DNA of 64,000 bases from Burkholderia cenocepacia (GCF_014211915.1 NZ_CP060039.1:1612001-1676000), one strand, 5' to 3'. Counted from the stretch's first letter, positions 27,819-37,675 are shown. Made by a program: numbers and translations. Notes: generated from the sequence alone by a model not told the origin.

Positions 27819-27902
27819 GTTGGAAGAAGTGCGAACCAGACCGCTATTTTAGCCGCAACCGGCCGGCGGGGCCGGTGGGCGGAAACCCGCAGCGCGGACA
27901 TG

Positions 27903-27928
27903 AAAAAGCCCGCCGGAGGCGGGCTTTT
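27903..27928. terminator. Terminator between moaA and rne regions
   Basis: AAAAAGCCCGCC-GGA-GGCGGGCTTTT: symmetric stem with A and T tracts. It follows the rne stop on the minus strand, so it ends rne and stands upstream of moaA. Confidence 0.85.
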
Positions 27929-27949
27929 CCTGGTCGTGCGATGCGCCGT

Positions 27950-30900
27950 TCAGTGGTGCGTCGTTTCGACCTGCTGCATCGGGGCCGTATCGGCCGGCGG
28001 CAGCACCTTGCGTTCGCGCGGCACGCGGGCCGGGCGCGGGAGCCGCGATGCGGCTTCCTGCGCGGCCGCGAACTTGTCGGCGTCCGTGTTCACCCAGACG
28101 AGACCGGCCTGCTCCAGCACGACATCCAGGCTCGCCGAAGCGGGCGCGGCTGCCGGTTGTGCGGGGGCGGGAGCCGGCGTCGGTACCGGGGCCGGTGCAG
28201 CGACGGCCTCGGCCGGTGCGGCTTCGACCGGTGCCGGTTCGACTGCCACCGGCGCGGTTTCGATCGCCACGGCGGCCGGAGCGGCTTGCTCGACCGGCGC
28301 GGCTTGCGGCGCCTCGACAGCGGCCGGCGCGGTTGCCGGCACTTCGAACGCGTCGGTCGGCGACACCGCGACCGGAGCCGGGCCCGCTTCCGCGATCACC
28401 GGTGCGACCGGTGCCGGTTCTGCTGCCTGGACGGCGACGGCGGGCTCGACCGGGGCGGCCGGAGCCGCTTCGACGCGTGCCGGTGCCGGCTGCGCTTCGA
28501 CAGCGGCCGGTGCGGCATGCTGCTCGACGACGGCTTCGACGGCGACCGCGCTGGCCACGGCCGCGACGACTGCCGGTGCGGCCGTGTGGGCCGGTTCGGC
28601 TGCGACCGGTGCGGCCGGCGTCACGGCTTGCGCCGCGACTTCACCTTCGACTTCGACGCCTTGCTCGGCCTGGTCGATTGCACCGTCTTCCTCGCGCTCG
28701 CGACGACCGCCGCGGCGGCCGCGACGGCGACGGCGACGTTCTTCGCCGTCACGTGCGCCGGCTTCCGCATCGGCTGCCAGTTCCGCGCCGGGCAGGGCTT
28801 CTGCAACAGCCTTGTCGGTTTCCGGTTCCGGATGGTTTTCACCGCGGGTGACGGTCTCGAGCGTGGCCGCATGCTGGGTCGGCTTGCGGCGTTCGCCGCG
28901 CTCGCGACGCTCGCCGCGTTCCTGGCGCTCGCCCCGGCCGGCTGCGTCGCCGCCTTCCGGCTGTTCGGCACGCTCGCGCGGCTCGCGATTTTCGCGCGGT
29001 TCGCGCGGCTCACGGCCTTCACGCGGCTCGCGACCTTCGCGCGGGCCACGGCCCTCGCGACCTTCGCGACCTTCACGGTTCTCGCGGCCTTCGCGGTTTT
29101 CGCGGCCCTCGCGACCTTCACGCAGCTCACGGCCCTCGCGCGGCTCACGGCCTTCACGCGGTTCGCGCACTTCCTTGCCTTCGCGTTCCTGGCGTTGCGG
29201 CTGGCCACGGCCTGCGGCTGCCTGGTCGCGGCCGCCTTGCCCCTGCTGGGCGCCGCCGCGACGGTTGCGGTTGCGATCGCCGCCGCGTTGCTCGGTCTTT
29301 TCGGTGCGTTCGCGAGCCGGACGGGCTGCCTGCTCCTTCGCCGGTGCCGGAGCAACCGGTGCGGGCGCCGGTGCCGGCGACACGCCGAACAGGCCCTTCA
29401 GCCAGCCGATGAAACCGCCGCTTGCCGCTGCGACGGGCGCAGGGGCGGGGGCGGCAACGGGCTCGACCGGACGCTGCGGCGCCGCGCTCGGTGCCGGACG
29501 CTCGGGCGTGATGCCCTTGACCGCGGCTTCCTGCTTCGGCTTCACTTCGGCGGCACGCTTGCTGTAGCCGGTTTCCGACTCGAGCTCGCGGGCTGCTTCC
29601 TCGGCCATCTTCCAGGACGCGCGCGGATCGTCGAGGCGCGCGTCGTCGTGACGCAGGCGCTCGAGCTTGTAGTGCGGCGTATCGAGGTGCTTGTTCGGGA
29701 TCAGCACGATGCCGACCTTGAAGCGCGACTCGATCTTGTTGATTTCCTGACGCTTTTCGTTCAGCAGGAAGGCGGTCACCTCGACCGGCACCTGGCAGTG
29801 GATCGCCGCGGTGTTTTCCTTCATTGCTTCTTCCTGAATGATCCGCAGGACCTGCAGCGCGGACGATTCGGTATCGCGGATGTGGCCGGTGCCGTTGCAG
29901 CGCGGGCACGTCACGTGGCTGCCTTCCGACAGCGCCGGACGCAGGCGCTGGCGCGACAGCTCCATCAGGCCGAAGCGGGAGATCTTGCCCATCTGCACGC
30001 GCGCACGGTCGTGCTTGAGCGCGTCCTTCAGGCGTTGCTCGACTTCACGCTGGCTCTTCGCCGATTCCATGTCGATGAAATCGATCACGATCAGGCCGCC
30101 GAGGTCGCGCAGGCGCAACTGGCGGGCGACTTCGTCCGCCGCTTCGAGGTTCGTGCGGGTGGCCGTTTCCTCGATGTCCGCGCCCTTGGTCGCGCGTGCC
30201 GAGTTCACGTCGATCGCGACGAGCGCTTCGGTGTGGTCGATCACGATCGCGCCGCCGGACGGCAGCGGGACCGTACGCGAGTACGCGGTTTCGATCTGGT
30301 GCTCGATCTGGAAGCGGGAGAACAGCGGCACGTCGTCGTGATAGCGCTTCACCTTCGCGACGTTGTCCGGCATCACGATGTCCATGAACGCGCGGGCCTG
30401 ATCGTGGATTTCGTTCGTGTCGATCAGAATTTCGCCGATATCCGGCTGGAAATAGTCCCGGATCGCGCGGATCACGAGGCTCGATTCCAGATAGATCAGC
30501 ATCGGCTGGCCGGAGTTGCCGCTTTGCGAGGCGGCCTCGATCGCGCGCCACAGTTGCAGCAGGTAGTTCAGGTCCCACTGCAGTTCCTCGGCGCTGCGGC
30601 CGATGCCCGCGGTACGGGCGATCATGCTCATGCCGTCCGGAATCTGCAGTTGCGCCATCGTTTCGCGCAGTTCCTGGCGCTCGTCGCCTTCGATCCGGCG
30701 CGACACGCCGCCGCCGCGCGGGTTGTTCGGCATCAGCACGAGGTAGCGGCCGGCGAGCGAGATGAAGGTGGTGAGGGCGGCGCCCTTGTTGCCACGCTCT
30801 TCCTTCTCGACCTGGACGATCAGCTCCTGGCCTTCGCGCAGGGCATCCTGGATGCGCGCGGAGCGCATGTCGATGCCTTCCTTGAAGTACTGGCGGGCGA

Positions 30901-31117
30901 CTTCCTTGAACGGCAGGAAGCCGTGGCGGTCTTCGCCGTAGTTGACGAAGCACGCTTCGAGCGACGGCTCGATACGGGTGATGACACCTTTGTAGATATT
31001 GCCTTTGCGCTGTTCGCGCCCGGCGGTTTCGATGTCGATGTCGATGAGCTTTTGCCCATCGACGATGGCGACGCGCAGCTCCTCCTGCTGCGTCGCATTG
31101 AACAGCATGCGTTTCAT
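27950..31117 (-). CDS. rne: Ribonuclease E
   Basis: 1055 residues. Catalytic half: S1 domain near 35-120, RNase E/G core with VAIDVNSAR (first catalytic Asp around 303) and LIVIDFIDM (second around 346), and the Zn-link CPRCNGTG at about 404. C-terminal half: an unstructured scaffold with an Arg/Glu/Gly repeat block (about 650-720) and a long Ala/Pro/Val-rich tail to the end. It cleaves mRNA and precursor rRNA/tRNA and organises the degradosome. Divergent from rluC across a 720-bp leader, an arrangement known for rne/rluC; rne is often autoregulated through its leader. Confidence 0.96.
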   Translation of the reverse strand: MKRMLFNATQQEELRVAIVDGQKLIDIDIETAGREQRKGNIYKGVITRIEPSLEACFVNYGEDRHGFLPFKEVARQYFKEGIDMRSARIQDALREGQELIVQVEKEERGNKGAALTTFISLAGRYLVLMPNNPRGGGVSRRIEGDERQELRETMAQLQIPDGMSMIARTAGIGRSAEELQWDLNYLLQLWRAIEAASQSGNSGQPMLIYLESSLVIRAIRDYFQPDIGEILIDTNEIHDQARAFMDIVMPDNVAKVKRYHDDVPLFSRFQIEHQIETAYSRTVPLPSGGAIVIDHTEALVAIDVNSARATKGADIEETATRTNLEAADEVARQLRLRDLGGLIVIDFIDMESAKSQREVEQRLKDALKHDRARVQMGKISRFGLMELSRQRLRPALSEGSHVTCPRCNGTGHIRDTESSALQVLRIIQEEAMKENTAAIHCQVPVEVTAFLLNEKRQEINKIESRFKVGIVLIPNKHLDTPHYKLERLRHDDARLDDPRASWKMAEEAARELESETGYSKRAAEVKPKQEAAVKGITPERPAPSAAPQRPVEPVAAPAPAPVAAASGGFIGWLKGLFGVSPAPAPAPVAPAPAKEQAARPARERTEKTEQRGGDRNRNRRGGAQQGQGGRDQAAAGRGQPQRQEREGKEVREPREGREPREGRELREGREGRENREGRENREGREGREGRGPREGREPREGREPREPRENREPRERAEQPEGGDAAGRGERQERGERRERGERRKPTQHAATLETVTRGENHPEPETDKAVAEALPGAELAADAEAGARDGEERRRRRRGRRGGRREREEDGAIDQAEQGVEVEGEVAAQAVTPAAPVAAEPAHTAAPAVVAAVASAVAVEAVVEQHAAPAAVEAQPAPARVEAAPAAPVEPAVAVQAAEPAPVAPVIAEAGPAPVAVSPTDAFEVPATAPAAVEAPQAAPVEQAAPAAVAIETAPVAVEPAPVEAAPAEAVAAPAPVPTPAPAPAQPAAAPASASLDVVLEQAGLVWVNTDADKFAAAQEAASRLPRPARVPRERKVLPPADTAPMQQVETTHH
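28960..29170 (-). repeat. Repetitive segment of rne encoding Arg-Glu-Gly-Arg units
   Basis: Degenerate 9- and 12-base repeats (on the + strand forms of CGGCCTTCGCG and CGGTTCTCGCG) encode runs such as [12 protein letters not shown] and [11 protein letters not shown] in the RNase E scaffold. Such arginine-rich stretches bind RNA in this family; repeats make length variation likely. Confidence 0.7.
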
Positions 31118-31836
31118 GAACGACTCCAGGCGGCTCCGCTGCCGGCGCCTCGCGGTTGTCAGGCGCGAGGGCGGGAACGACGGCAGGCCGCACCTTGTTG
31201 TGTTGTCACGAGCACGCTGGAGCGGGAATGCTGGCGGGGAGAATTGCCTGAAGAGGCGCTTGGGCCCGAAAGACGGGGCCGGCGGCCATAGGGCACCTGC
31301 GAATACGGCTTCAAAGCACGGCGTTCACACACCGCACGCTGCAAAAGCGCGCTAAGCCTGTCCGGGCATTGCCACGGGCGCGCGCAATGCGTCGCGCGCG
31401 CCGACGGGCGGCAGATGCTGCGGCTTGGGCCGCAGCGGGGAGTATCGAATCCAGCCCGACTTTCCCGCTTGGGGTGTACTTCCCTGGTTTGACGTCGCCA
31501 AGCCCCGCACGCTTCGCGGGCCAAATCGGGCGCAACGCCGTAATTTTCGCAACCGGCAGCCTGCGGACGCACTTCGCGCCGTCGGGCTGCCGATCAAATT
31601 CTTTTCAACCAACTTTCCGTTACCGCGGCGCCTTGCCGACCGAATCCGCCTGTGGGCGCGATCCTTGCCGACGGGCGGCGCCGTGCGTGCAACTTGCTGC
31701 TTCTCTTTGATTAGGGGTGAGCAGCGGACCCCCGGCGCAAGTAAAATAGCAGTTTGCGCTTGCGCCTTGCCCGATTCAGCCGGGGCCGGCCGAACAGGCC
31801 ACCCACAACGTCAGGCTGGGCAAAATTATATTCAGT
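31118..31836. other. Divergent rne/rluC intergenic region and rne leader
   Basis: 719 bp without a convincing gene. It contains GC-rich hairpins in the presumed rne 5' untranslated region (separate entries), and AT-rich segments near 31600 and 31740 (TAAAAT at 31742-31747) and directly before the rluC ATG (TTATATTCAG). I cannot place either transcription start. Confidence 0.55.
31377..31436 (-). promoter_or_regulatory. Two strong hairpins in the rne leader
   Basis: GGCGCGCGC and GCGCGCGCC (31377-31385 and 31394-31402) form a 9-bp stem with an 8-base loop; GCTGCGG and CCGCAGC (31417-31423 and 31430-31436) form a 7-bp stem with a 6-base loop. Neither has a T tract. RNase E is known to control its own mRNA through leader hairpins; equivalence here is inference. 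Confidence 0.45.
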
Positions 31837-32841
31837 ATGAATGAGTTAGGCAAAATATCCCAGAATTCGGTCGCAAGCGGCCAGGTATCGATGATCGAGA
31901 TCGACGAAAACTCGGCCGGTCAGCGCATCGACAATTTCCTGTTGCGCGTCTGTAAAGGCGTGCCGAAAAGCCATATTTACCGGATCCTGCGCAGCGGCGA
32001 AGTGCGAGTCAACAAGGGTCGGATCGACGCGCAGTACCGCCTCGAACTGGGCGACCTCGTCCGCGTGCCGCCGGTGCGCGTGGCGGCGGCCGACCTCGCG
32101 CGTGCCGACACGCCGGTCGTGCCGCCCGCGAATTTCGATGTGCTGTACGAGGACGATGCGATGCTCGTCATCGACAAGCCGGCCGGGGTCGCGGTCCATG
32201 GCGGCAGCGGCGTCGCGTTCGGCGTGATCGAGCAGATGCGGCAGGCGCGCCCGCGCGCGAAATTCCTCGAACTGGTGCACCGGCTCGACCGCGAGACGTC
32301 CGGGATCCTGATGCTCGCGAAGAAGCGCACGGCGCTCGTGGGCCTGCACGAGCAGATCCGCGAGAACCGGATGGACAAGCGCTACTTCGCGTGCGCGCAC
32401 GGCGAATGGCAGCCCGACTGGGGCCGGCGCCGCGCGGTGAAGGCGCCGCTGTTCAAGTATTCGACCCCGGAAGGGGAGCGCCGGGTGCGCGTGCAGGACG
32501 ACGGGCTGGCGTCGCATACGGTGTTCAATCTCGTCGATCGGTGGCCCGACTATGTGCTCGTCGAAGCGGAACTCAAAACGGGTCGGACCCATCAGATCCG
32601 GGTGCACCTCGCGCATCTCGGCCTGCCGATCGCCGGCGACGCCAAGTACGGCGATTTCGCACTGAACAAGGCGCTGGCGCGCGCGAACGCGCAGCCGTCG
32701 CTCAAACGGATGTTCCTGCATGCGCACCGCCTCAAGCTCGCGCATCCGCTGACCGGCGAGGCGCTGCAGTTCGATGCGCCGCTGCCGGCCGAATGCCGGC
32801 GCTTCCTCGATCAACTCAGCGCATTGCGCGATACCGCCTGA
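31837..32841 (+). CDS. rluC: 23S rRNA pseudouridine synthase RluC
   Basis: 334 residues. N-terminal S4 domain (QRIDNFLLRVCKGVPKSHIYRILRSGEVRVN) and the RluA-type catalytic domain with HRLDRETSG carrying the catalytic Asp, then KTGRTHQIRVHLAHLGLPIAGD. RluC modifies three uridines of 23S rRNA. The first ATG lacks a ribosome site; an internal ATG at 31891 is possible, but the longer form has the spacing known from close relatives. Divergent from rne. Confidence 0.93.
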   Translation: MNELGKISQNSVASGQVSMIEIDENSAGQRIDNFLLRVCKGVPKSHIYRILRSGEVRVNKGRIDAQYRLELGDLVRVPPVRVAAADLARADTPVVPPANFDVLYEDDAMLVIDKPAGVAVHGGSGVAFGVIEQMRQARPRAKFLELVHRLDRETSGILMLAKKRTALVGLHEQIRENRMDKRYFACAHGEWQPDWGRRRAVKAPLFKYSTPEGERRVRVQDDGLASHTVFNLVDRWPDYVLVEAELKTGRTHQIRVHLAHLGLPIAGDAKYGDFALNKALARANAQPSLKRMFLHAHRLKLAHPLTGEALQFDAPLPAECRRFLDQLSALRDTA

Positions 32842-32846
32842 ACCGC

Positions 32847-33506
32847 ATGGCTCGACAGCAATTTGACCTGATCGTCTTCGACTGGGACGGCACGCTGATG
32901 GATTCGACTGCGCACATCGCGCACAGCATCCAGGCGGCATGCCGCGATCTCGGCCTGCCCACGCCGTCCGACGAGGCTTCCCGTTACGTGATCGGCCTCG
33001 GCCTGCGCGATGCGCTGCAGATCACGGCGCCGACCCTCGATCCGTCCGACTACGCGCGGCTGGCCGAGCGCTACCGCTATCACTATCTGCTCGACGACCA
33101 GCGCATCGAGCTGTTCGCCGGTGTGCGCGAGCTGCTCGCCGAGCTGCGCGACACGGGCTACCTGCTCGCCGTCGCGACCGGCAAGGGGCGGGTCGGGCTG
33201 AACCGCGTGCTCGACCAGTCGAAGCTGACGAGCTGGTTCGACGCGACGCGCTGCGCGGACGAGACGTTCTCGAAGCCGCATCCGGCGATGCTGCACGAGT
33301 TGTCGCGGGAATTGGGGCAGGATCTGGCGCGCACCGTGATGATCGGCGACACCACGCACGACCTGCAGATGGCCGCCAGCGCCGGCGCAGCCGGCGTCGG
33401 CGTCGCGTACGGCGCGCATACGGCCGATGCGCTGGCGGCGCTCACGCCGCGCTTCGTCGCGCCGGACGTCGGCGCGCTGGCCGCCTGGCTGCGGGAGCAC
33501 GCGTGA
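32847..33506 (+). CDS. HAD-superfamily hydrolase (phosphoglycolate phosphatase-like)
   Basis: 219 residues. Motif I DWDGTLMDS with the nucleophile Asp near residue 11, a helical cap (THTPSDEASR-like region around 40-80), motif II VATGK, motif III around KPHPAML and motif IV VMIGDTTHDLQMA. The metabolic substrate is unknown. It starts 5 bp after rluC and its stop overlaps the Rieske gene start (GTGA). Confidence 0.9.
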   Translation: MARQQFDLIVFDWDGTLMDSTAHIAHSIQAACRDLGLPTPSDEASRYVIGLGLRDALQITAPTLDPSDYARLAERYRYHYLLDDQRIELFAGVRELLAELRDTGYLLAVATGKGRVGLNRVLDQSKLTSWFDATRCADETFSKPHPAMLHELSRELGQDLARTVMIGDTTHDLQMAASAGAAGVGVAYGAHTADALAALTPRFVAPDVGALAAWLREHA

Positions 33507-33904
33507 GCGCGGCGCCGGACGCCGTGCGCGTGTGCGCATCGGCCGCACTGACCGACGGCGGAGCCGGCGTGCGGGTCGACGCGACGCTGCGCGGCGAGCA
33601 GGCCGTCGTGTTCTTCGTGCGCTACGACGGCCGCGCTTACGGCTACCTGAACCGCTGCGCGCATGTGCCGATGGAGCTCGACTGGGCCGAAGGGCAGTTC
33701 TTCGAGTCGTCGGGCCTTTATCTGATGTGCGCGACGCACGGCGCGATCTACGCGCCGGATACCGGCAAGTGCGTCGGCGGCCCGTGCCGCGGCGGCCGTC
33801 TGCGGCCGGTCGAGGTCGACGAGCGCGACACGCCCGACGGCCGTGCGGTATTCTGGGTACCCGATGCCGATCTGCATCCCGCCACTCCCGCCACGACCGA
33901 CTGA
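33503..33904 (+). CDS. Rieske 2Fe-2S domain protein
   Basis: 133 residues, GTG start inside the HAD stop. Cluster ligands: C-A-H in LNRCAHVPMELDW and C-x-x-H in LMCATHGAIYAPDTGKC. The spacing fits stand-alone Rieske ferredoxin-like proteins. No dioxygenase subunits lie nearby; the neighbours suggest a housekeeping role, possibly as an electron carrier. Confidence 0.9.
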   Translation: MSAAPDAVRVCASAALTDGGAGVRVDATLRGEQAVVFFVRYDGRAYGYLNRCAHVPMELDWAEGQFFESSGLYLMCATHGAIYAPDTGKCVGGPCRGGRLRPVEVDERDTPDGRAVFWVPDADLHPATPATTD

Positions 33905-33916
33905 CGACATCACTGC

Positions 33917-34909
33917 ATGGCCGACCAACCGAATTCCCCGGATTCCTCCTCCCGTCCCGACAGCCGTGAACCGAGCTGGGAGCGCGCGGCGCTCGAGCGG
34001 ATCGCGCTCGCGGCCGTCAAGGAGCAGCGTGCCGCACGGCGCTGGAAGATCTTCTTCCGCTTCGCGTTTCTCGGCGTATTCGTGCTGCTCGCGTTCGCGC
34101 TGATCGATTTCTCCAGCGATTCGAAGTTCTCGTCGAGCGGGCGGCATACGGCGCTCGTGACGATCGACGGCGAGATCGCGGCCGGCGTCAACGCGAACGC
34201 GGACGACATCAACACGGCGCTCGATGCCGCGTTCGACGACGACGGCACGGTCGGCGTGGTGCTGCGGATCAACAGCCCGGGCGGCAGCCCCGTGCAGGCC
34301 GGCATGGTCTACGACGAGATCCGGCGGTTGCGCGGCAAGTATCCGGACAAGCCGCTGTACGTCGTCGTGACCGACATGTGTGCGTCGGGCGGCTATTACA
34401 TCGCGTCCGCGGCCGACAAGATCTTCGTCGACAAGGCGAGCATCGTCGGGTCGATCGGCGTGCTGATGGACGGATTCGGCTTCACCGGGCTGATGGGCAA
34501 GCTCGGGGTCGAGCGGCGCCTGCATACGTCGGGCGAAAACAAGGGCTTCTACGATCCGTTCTCGCCGGAAACGCCGAAGATGGACGCGCACGCGCAGGCG
34601 CTGCTCGACCAGGTGCATGCGCAGTTCATCAAGGCCGTGAAGGATGGTCGTGGCAAGCGGCTGCACGAGACGCCCGACATGTTCTCGGGCCTGTTCTGGA
34701 CCGGCGAGAAGAGCGTCGAGCTCGGGCTCGCCGACGGCTACGGCACGACCGACACGGTCGCGCGTGACGTGCTGAAGGCGCCGGATCTGGTCGACTATAC
34801 GGTGAAGGAAAGCCTGACGAATCGCGTCGCGCGCAAGTTCGGCGCGGCCGTCGGGGGCGCCGCGATGAAGGCGCTGACGGCCGGCGGCGCGCCGGTCAGC
34901 CTGCGCTGA
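33917..34909 (+). CDS. sppA: Signal peptide peptidase SppA-like S49 protease
   Basis: 330 residues, single-domain form. A membrane anchor at about 46-64 (FFRFAFLGVFVLLAFALI), then the S49 fold. The Ser-Lys dyad is Ser157 in CASGGYY and Lys209 in SGENKG; NSPGGSP at 119-125 forms the substrate groove. It degrades cleaved signal peptides in or at the inner membrane. The stop codon is the first part of a heptanucleotide tandem repeat array. Confidence 0.93.
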   Translation: MADQPNSPDSSSRPDSREPSWERAALERIALAAVKEQRAARRWKIFFRFAFLGVFVLLAFALIDFSSDSKFSSSGRHTALVTIDGEIAAGVNANADDINTALDAAFDDDGTVGVVLRINSPGGSPVQAGMVYDEIRRLRGKYPDKPLYVVVTDMCASGGYYIASAADKIFVDKASIVGSIGVLMDGFGFTGLMGKLGVERRLHTSGENKGFYDPFSPETPKMDAHAQALLDQVHAQFIKAVKDGRGKRLHETPDMFSGLFWTGEKSVELGLADGYGTTDTVARDVLKAPDLVDYTVKESLTNRVARKFGAAVGGAAMKALTAGGAPVSLR

Positions 34910-35017
34910 CGGCTGACGGCTGACGGCTGACGGCCGGCGACCGGCGACCGGCGACCGGCGACCGGCGACCGGCGACCGGCGACCGGCGACCGGCGACCGG
35001 CGACCGGCGACCGGCGA
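34906..35017. repeat. Compound heptanucleotide VNTR: (CTGACGG)4 then (CCGGCGA)12
   Basis: Four perfect CTGACGG units at 34906-34933 run directly into twelve perfect CCGGCGA units at 34934-35017. The sppA TGA stop (34907-34909) lies in the first unit. The array fills the gap between sppA and the terminator of the converging methylase gene. Slippage here would not alter either coding sequence. Confidence 0.97.
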
Positions 35018-35022
35018 CAATC

Positions 35023-35046
35023 GGCGGGCCGCGACGGCCCGCCTTT
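35023..35046. terminator. Terminator after the VNTR
   Basis: GGCGGGCCG-CGA-CGGCCCGCC stem followed by TTT. It can end sppA and, from the other side, the converging methyltransferase gene. Confidence 0.7.
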
Positions 35047-35072
35047 CAGTTAACTGATCGCCGTTCTCGGCA

Positions 35073-35795
35073 TCAGTTCGCGAGCAGCAGGAAGATCGCG
35101 GGGCGCTTGTGCAGATTCGGTGCAGGCGCCTTTTTCCAGTCCGCCACAGTGCGGCTCGCGATCGTCTCGGTCGCGAGGGTCAGATCGGCCGCGACGCAGA
35201 TTTGCGTCGACGGCGCGCAGGTCGCGACCAGCGTGTCGAGCATTGCGTGATTCCGGTACGGCGTTTCGATGAAGATCTGCGTCTGGCGCGCCTTGCGCGA
35301 CAGTTGCTCAAGTTCGCGCAGGCGTTTCGCGCGCGCGGCCGCATCGACCGGCAGATAGCCGTTGAACGCGAAGCTCTGGCCGTTCAGGCCCGACGCCATC
35401 AGCGCGAGCAGGATCGAACTCGGCCCGACGAGCGGCACGACCTTCACGCCACGCTCGTGCGCGCGGCGTACCAGCAGCGCGCCAGGATCGGCGACGGCCG
35501 GGCAGCCGGCCTCCGACACGAGGCCGGCGTCCGCGCCGGCCAGCACGGGCGCGAGCAGCCGGTCGATGGCGCCGGCCGGCGTATTGACGTTCAGCTCGCT
35601 GATCTCGATTTCCTGGATCGGGCGCGTCGTGCCGATCTTCTTCAGAAACGCGCGCGTCGTTTTCGCATTCTCGCCGATGTAGTAGCCGAGCGTGCCGGCG
35701 CGCGCCTGCACGGCGGCGGGCAGCACGGCGGCGAGCATCGATTCGTCGCCTTCGCCGAGCGTGTTCGGGACGAGATAAAGCGTGCCGGCGGTCAT
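35073..35795 (-). CDS. SAM-dependent methyltransferase, RsmI-like tetrapyrrole-methylase fold
   Basis: 240 residues. Begins TLYLVPNTLGEGDE and contains VLAGADAGLVSEAGCPAVADPGALLVRRAHERG and PLVGPSSILLALMASGLNGQSF, the SAM-binding loops of the RsmI family, and IFIETPYRN. RsmI methylates C1402 of 16S rRNA; this protein is shorter than the usual 280-290 residues and lacks the N-terminal GNLGD signature, so it is probably a paralogue. The start overlaps the maf stop (ATGA). Confidence 0.85.
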   Translation of the reverse strand: MTAGTLYLVPNTLGEGDESMLAAVLPAAVQARAGTLGYYIGENAKTTRAFLKKIGTTRPIQEIEISELNVNTPAGAIDRLLAPVLAGADAGLVSEAGCPAVADPGALLVRRAHERGVKVVPLVGPSSILLALMASGLNGQSFAFNGYLPVDAAARAKRLRELEQLSRKARQTQIFIETPYRNHAMLDTLVATCAPSTQICVAADLTLATETIASRTVADWKKAPAPNLHKRPAIFLLLAN

Positions 35796-36424
35796 GCGCG
35801 GTCTCCACGGGTGGTTGCAAACAGCGGGTAGTCGGTGGTGCGCAGCATCCGCGTGAGGGCGATCAGCGGCAGGCCAACGAGCGCGGTCGGGTCGTCCGAG
35901 TCGATTGCATCGAGCAGGGCGATGCCAAGTCCTTCGGACTTCGCGCTGCCGGCCACGTCGTACGGCGTTTCCGCGCGCAGGTACGCGTCGAGTTCGGCCT
36001 CGGGCAGCGAGCGGAAGCGCACGTGCGTGACGATGTCTTCGACCTGCGCGTCGTCCGTCCGGCTGTCGTACAGGCAGAGCGCGCTGTGGAATTCGACTTC
36101 GCGGCCCTGCATCGACACGAGTTGCGCGAGCGCGCGCTCGTGCGTGCCGGGCTTGCCGATCTGGTGGCCGTCGAAGGTCGCAACCTGGTCCGACCCGATC
36201 ACAAGCACGCCGTCCGGCGCGTCGATTGTCGCGGCCACGGCGCGCGCCTTCGCGCCGGCGAGGCGCAGTGCGGTCGCGGCCGGCGTTTCGCCGGCCAGCG
36301 GGGTTTCGTCGAGATCGGGTGACACGACGTCGAACGGTATGCCGAGGCGCTCGAGGAGCGCCCGGCGGTAACGGGAACTGGAGGCAAGAATCAGCCGCGG
36401 CGGGCGGCAAACGGTATCCGGCAT
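35792..36424 (-). CDS. maf: Maf-family nucleoside triphosphate pyrophosphatase (YceF-like)
   Basis: 210 residues. LILASSSRYRRALLERLGIPFDVVSPDLDE is the Maf N-terminal motif; GSDQVATFDGHQIGKPG and the KSEGLGIALLDAI segment complete the site. YceF-type proteins hydrolyse 7-methyl-GTP and prevent its use in RNA. The ATG at 36424 is chosen by family alignment; the frame is open 64 codons further. Divergent from yceD. Confidence 0.92.
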   Translation of the reverse strand: MPDTVCRPPRLILASSSRYRRALLERLGIPFDVVSPDLDETPLAGETPAATALRLAGAKARAVAATIDAPDGVLVIGSDQVATFDGHQIGKPGTHERALAQLVSMQGREVEFHSALCLYDSRTDDAQVEDIVTHVRFRSLPEAELDAYLRAETPYDVAGSAKSEGLGIALLDAIDSDDPTALVGLPLIALTRMLRTTDYPLFATTRGDRA

Positions 36425-36654
36425 GGTCGGTTGGATCGGTGAGTCGTCAGGTGGGGCGCGGCGTTGCGCGGACGCAAGCTTAAGTGATTGACCGCAAAAG
36501 GTAAAACAGGTATGCTTTCCCGCTTTTCGTCGGCAGGCATCCGTTGTGGTGGCGCCTGCCGGGTCTTCGGAAGTAAAGTACGTCATCCTCGATGAGCCGT
36601 ACGCGAGCGGTGCCAAGCCGGATCCCGCAAGTCAGCCTGTAGGCAGGAGCGCAC

Positions 36655-37290
36655 ATGAACACTTCTTCTGGCAAACCTGCGGCGGCGCTCGATCCGCACG
36701 CGGTCGACCTGTTCGAGTTCGCCCGCAGCGGGCGGCAGGCAGCTGGCGCGGTACACCTCTCGCAACTGCCGCGCATGTTAAACGAAGTGCCGACGGACGC
36801 GCCAGATCGCGACACGGTCTTCACGTGGCAGGCGGAAGGGTTCACGCAGAAGGAGTTGCAGGACGACGGCGCCGACGGGCAGCAGCCGTATCTGCGCCTC
36901 GCGGTGCATGGCCACGCGTGGCTCACGTGCCAGCGCTGCATGACGCCGTACGACCAGACGTTCGACGTGGACATGACGTACCGCGTCGTCGCGACCGAAG
37001 AAGAAGCTGAAGAATTTCCGCTCGACGACGATGAAGCCGATGTGATCGTGGGCTCACGCCAGTTCGATCTCGTCGACTTGATCGAAGAGGAATTGCTGCT
37101 TTCGTTGCCGCTCGTGCCCAAGCACGAGGTTTGCCCGGCAGTTCACGAAAGCCTCGTGTCGGGTGCGAGCGGTCCCGCGGAAGAGGAGGACGAAGAGTCC
37201 GACGAAGCCGGGGACGAAGGCAAACGGCCGAATCCGTTCGCAGCGCTGCAAGCGTTGAAGAAGGACGGTGACGGCACCAAGAAACACTAA
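36655..37290 (+). CDS. yceD: Large ribosomal RNA subunit accumulation protein YceD (DUF177)
   Basis: 211 residues. The centre holds the family motif LTCQRCMTPYDQTFDVDMTYR and the acidic stretch ending in DLIEEELLLSLPLVPKHEVC. A long Glu/Asp-rich tail follows. YceD is needed for normal 23S rRNA levels. It precedes rpmF, the usual arrangement. Confidence 0.92.
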   Translation: MNTSSGKPAAALDPHAVDLFEFARSGRQAAGAVHLSQLPRMLNEVPTDAPDRDTVFTWQAEGFTQKELQDDGADGQQPYLRLAVHGHAWLTCQRCMTPYDQTFDVDMTYRVVATEEEAEEFPLDDDEADVIVGSRQFDLVDLIEEELLLSLPLVPKHEVCPAVHESLVSGASGPAEEEDEESDEAGDEGKRPNPFAALQALKKDGDGTKKH

Positions 37291-37388
37291 GCAGTTGTGG
37301 CGCGGGAAGGCGTAAGGGCTTTGGGCCAGGGTAGTTAAGCGCCGGATCGGGCTGTGTTAGAATCCGGAAAATTATTTAGGAGTTAGTC

Positions 37389-37568
37389 ATGGCAGTCCAG
37401 CAAAACAAGAAGTCGCCGTCGAAGCGCGGCATGCATCGTTCGCACGATTTCCTGACGGCAGCGCCGCTGGCAGTCGAGCCGAGCACGGGTGAAGTGCACC
37501 TGCGTCACCACGTCAGCCCGAACGGCTACTATCGCGGCAAGAAAGTCGTCAAGACGAAGAACGACTAA
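37389..37568 (+). CDS. rpmF: 50S ribosomal protein L32
   Basis: 59 residues, [20 protein letters not shown] at the start and KKVVKTKND at the end: a full-length L32. Many betaproteobacterial L32 proteins lack zinc cysteines, as here. AGGAG lies before the ATG. TAGAAT at 37358-37363 could be a -10 box for it. Confidence 0.97.
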
Positions 37569-37644
37569 GCGTCAAGTCACGCGTTGCGCGCTACGCTCGC
37601 CGTTCGCGTGACAACTGGTTCGCTTGACACTTTCCTGGCTCAAC

Positions 37645-37675
37645 AAAAAGGCGGCATTCAACTGCCGCTTTTTTG
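37645..37675 (+). terminator. Terminator after rpmF
   Basis: AAAAAGGCGGCA-TTCAAC-TGCCGCTTTTTT; ends 24 bases before the plsX start, so plsX expression needs readthrough or its own promoter. Confidence 0.8.

Noticed and set aside
27875..31291. 1138-codon plus-strand frame opposite rne
   Set aside because: Periodic Phe/Ala/Arg composition mirrors the RNase E repeats; rne is certain.
34906..35017. Possible CRISPR array
   Set aside because: The repeats are 7 bp and directly adjacent with no spacers; it is a VNTR.
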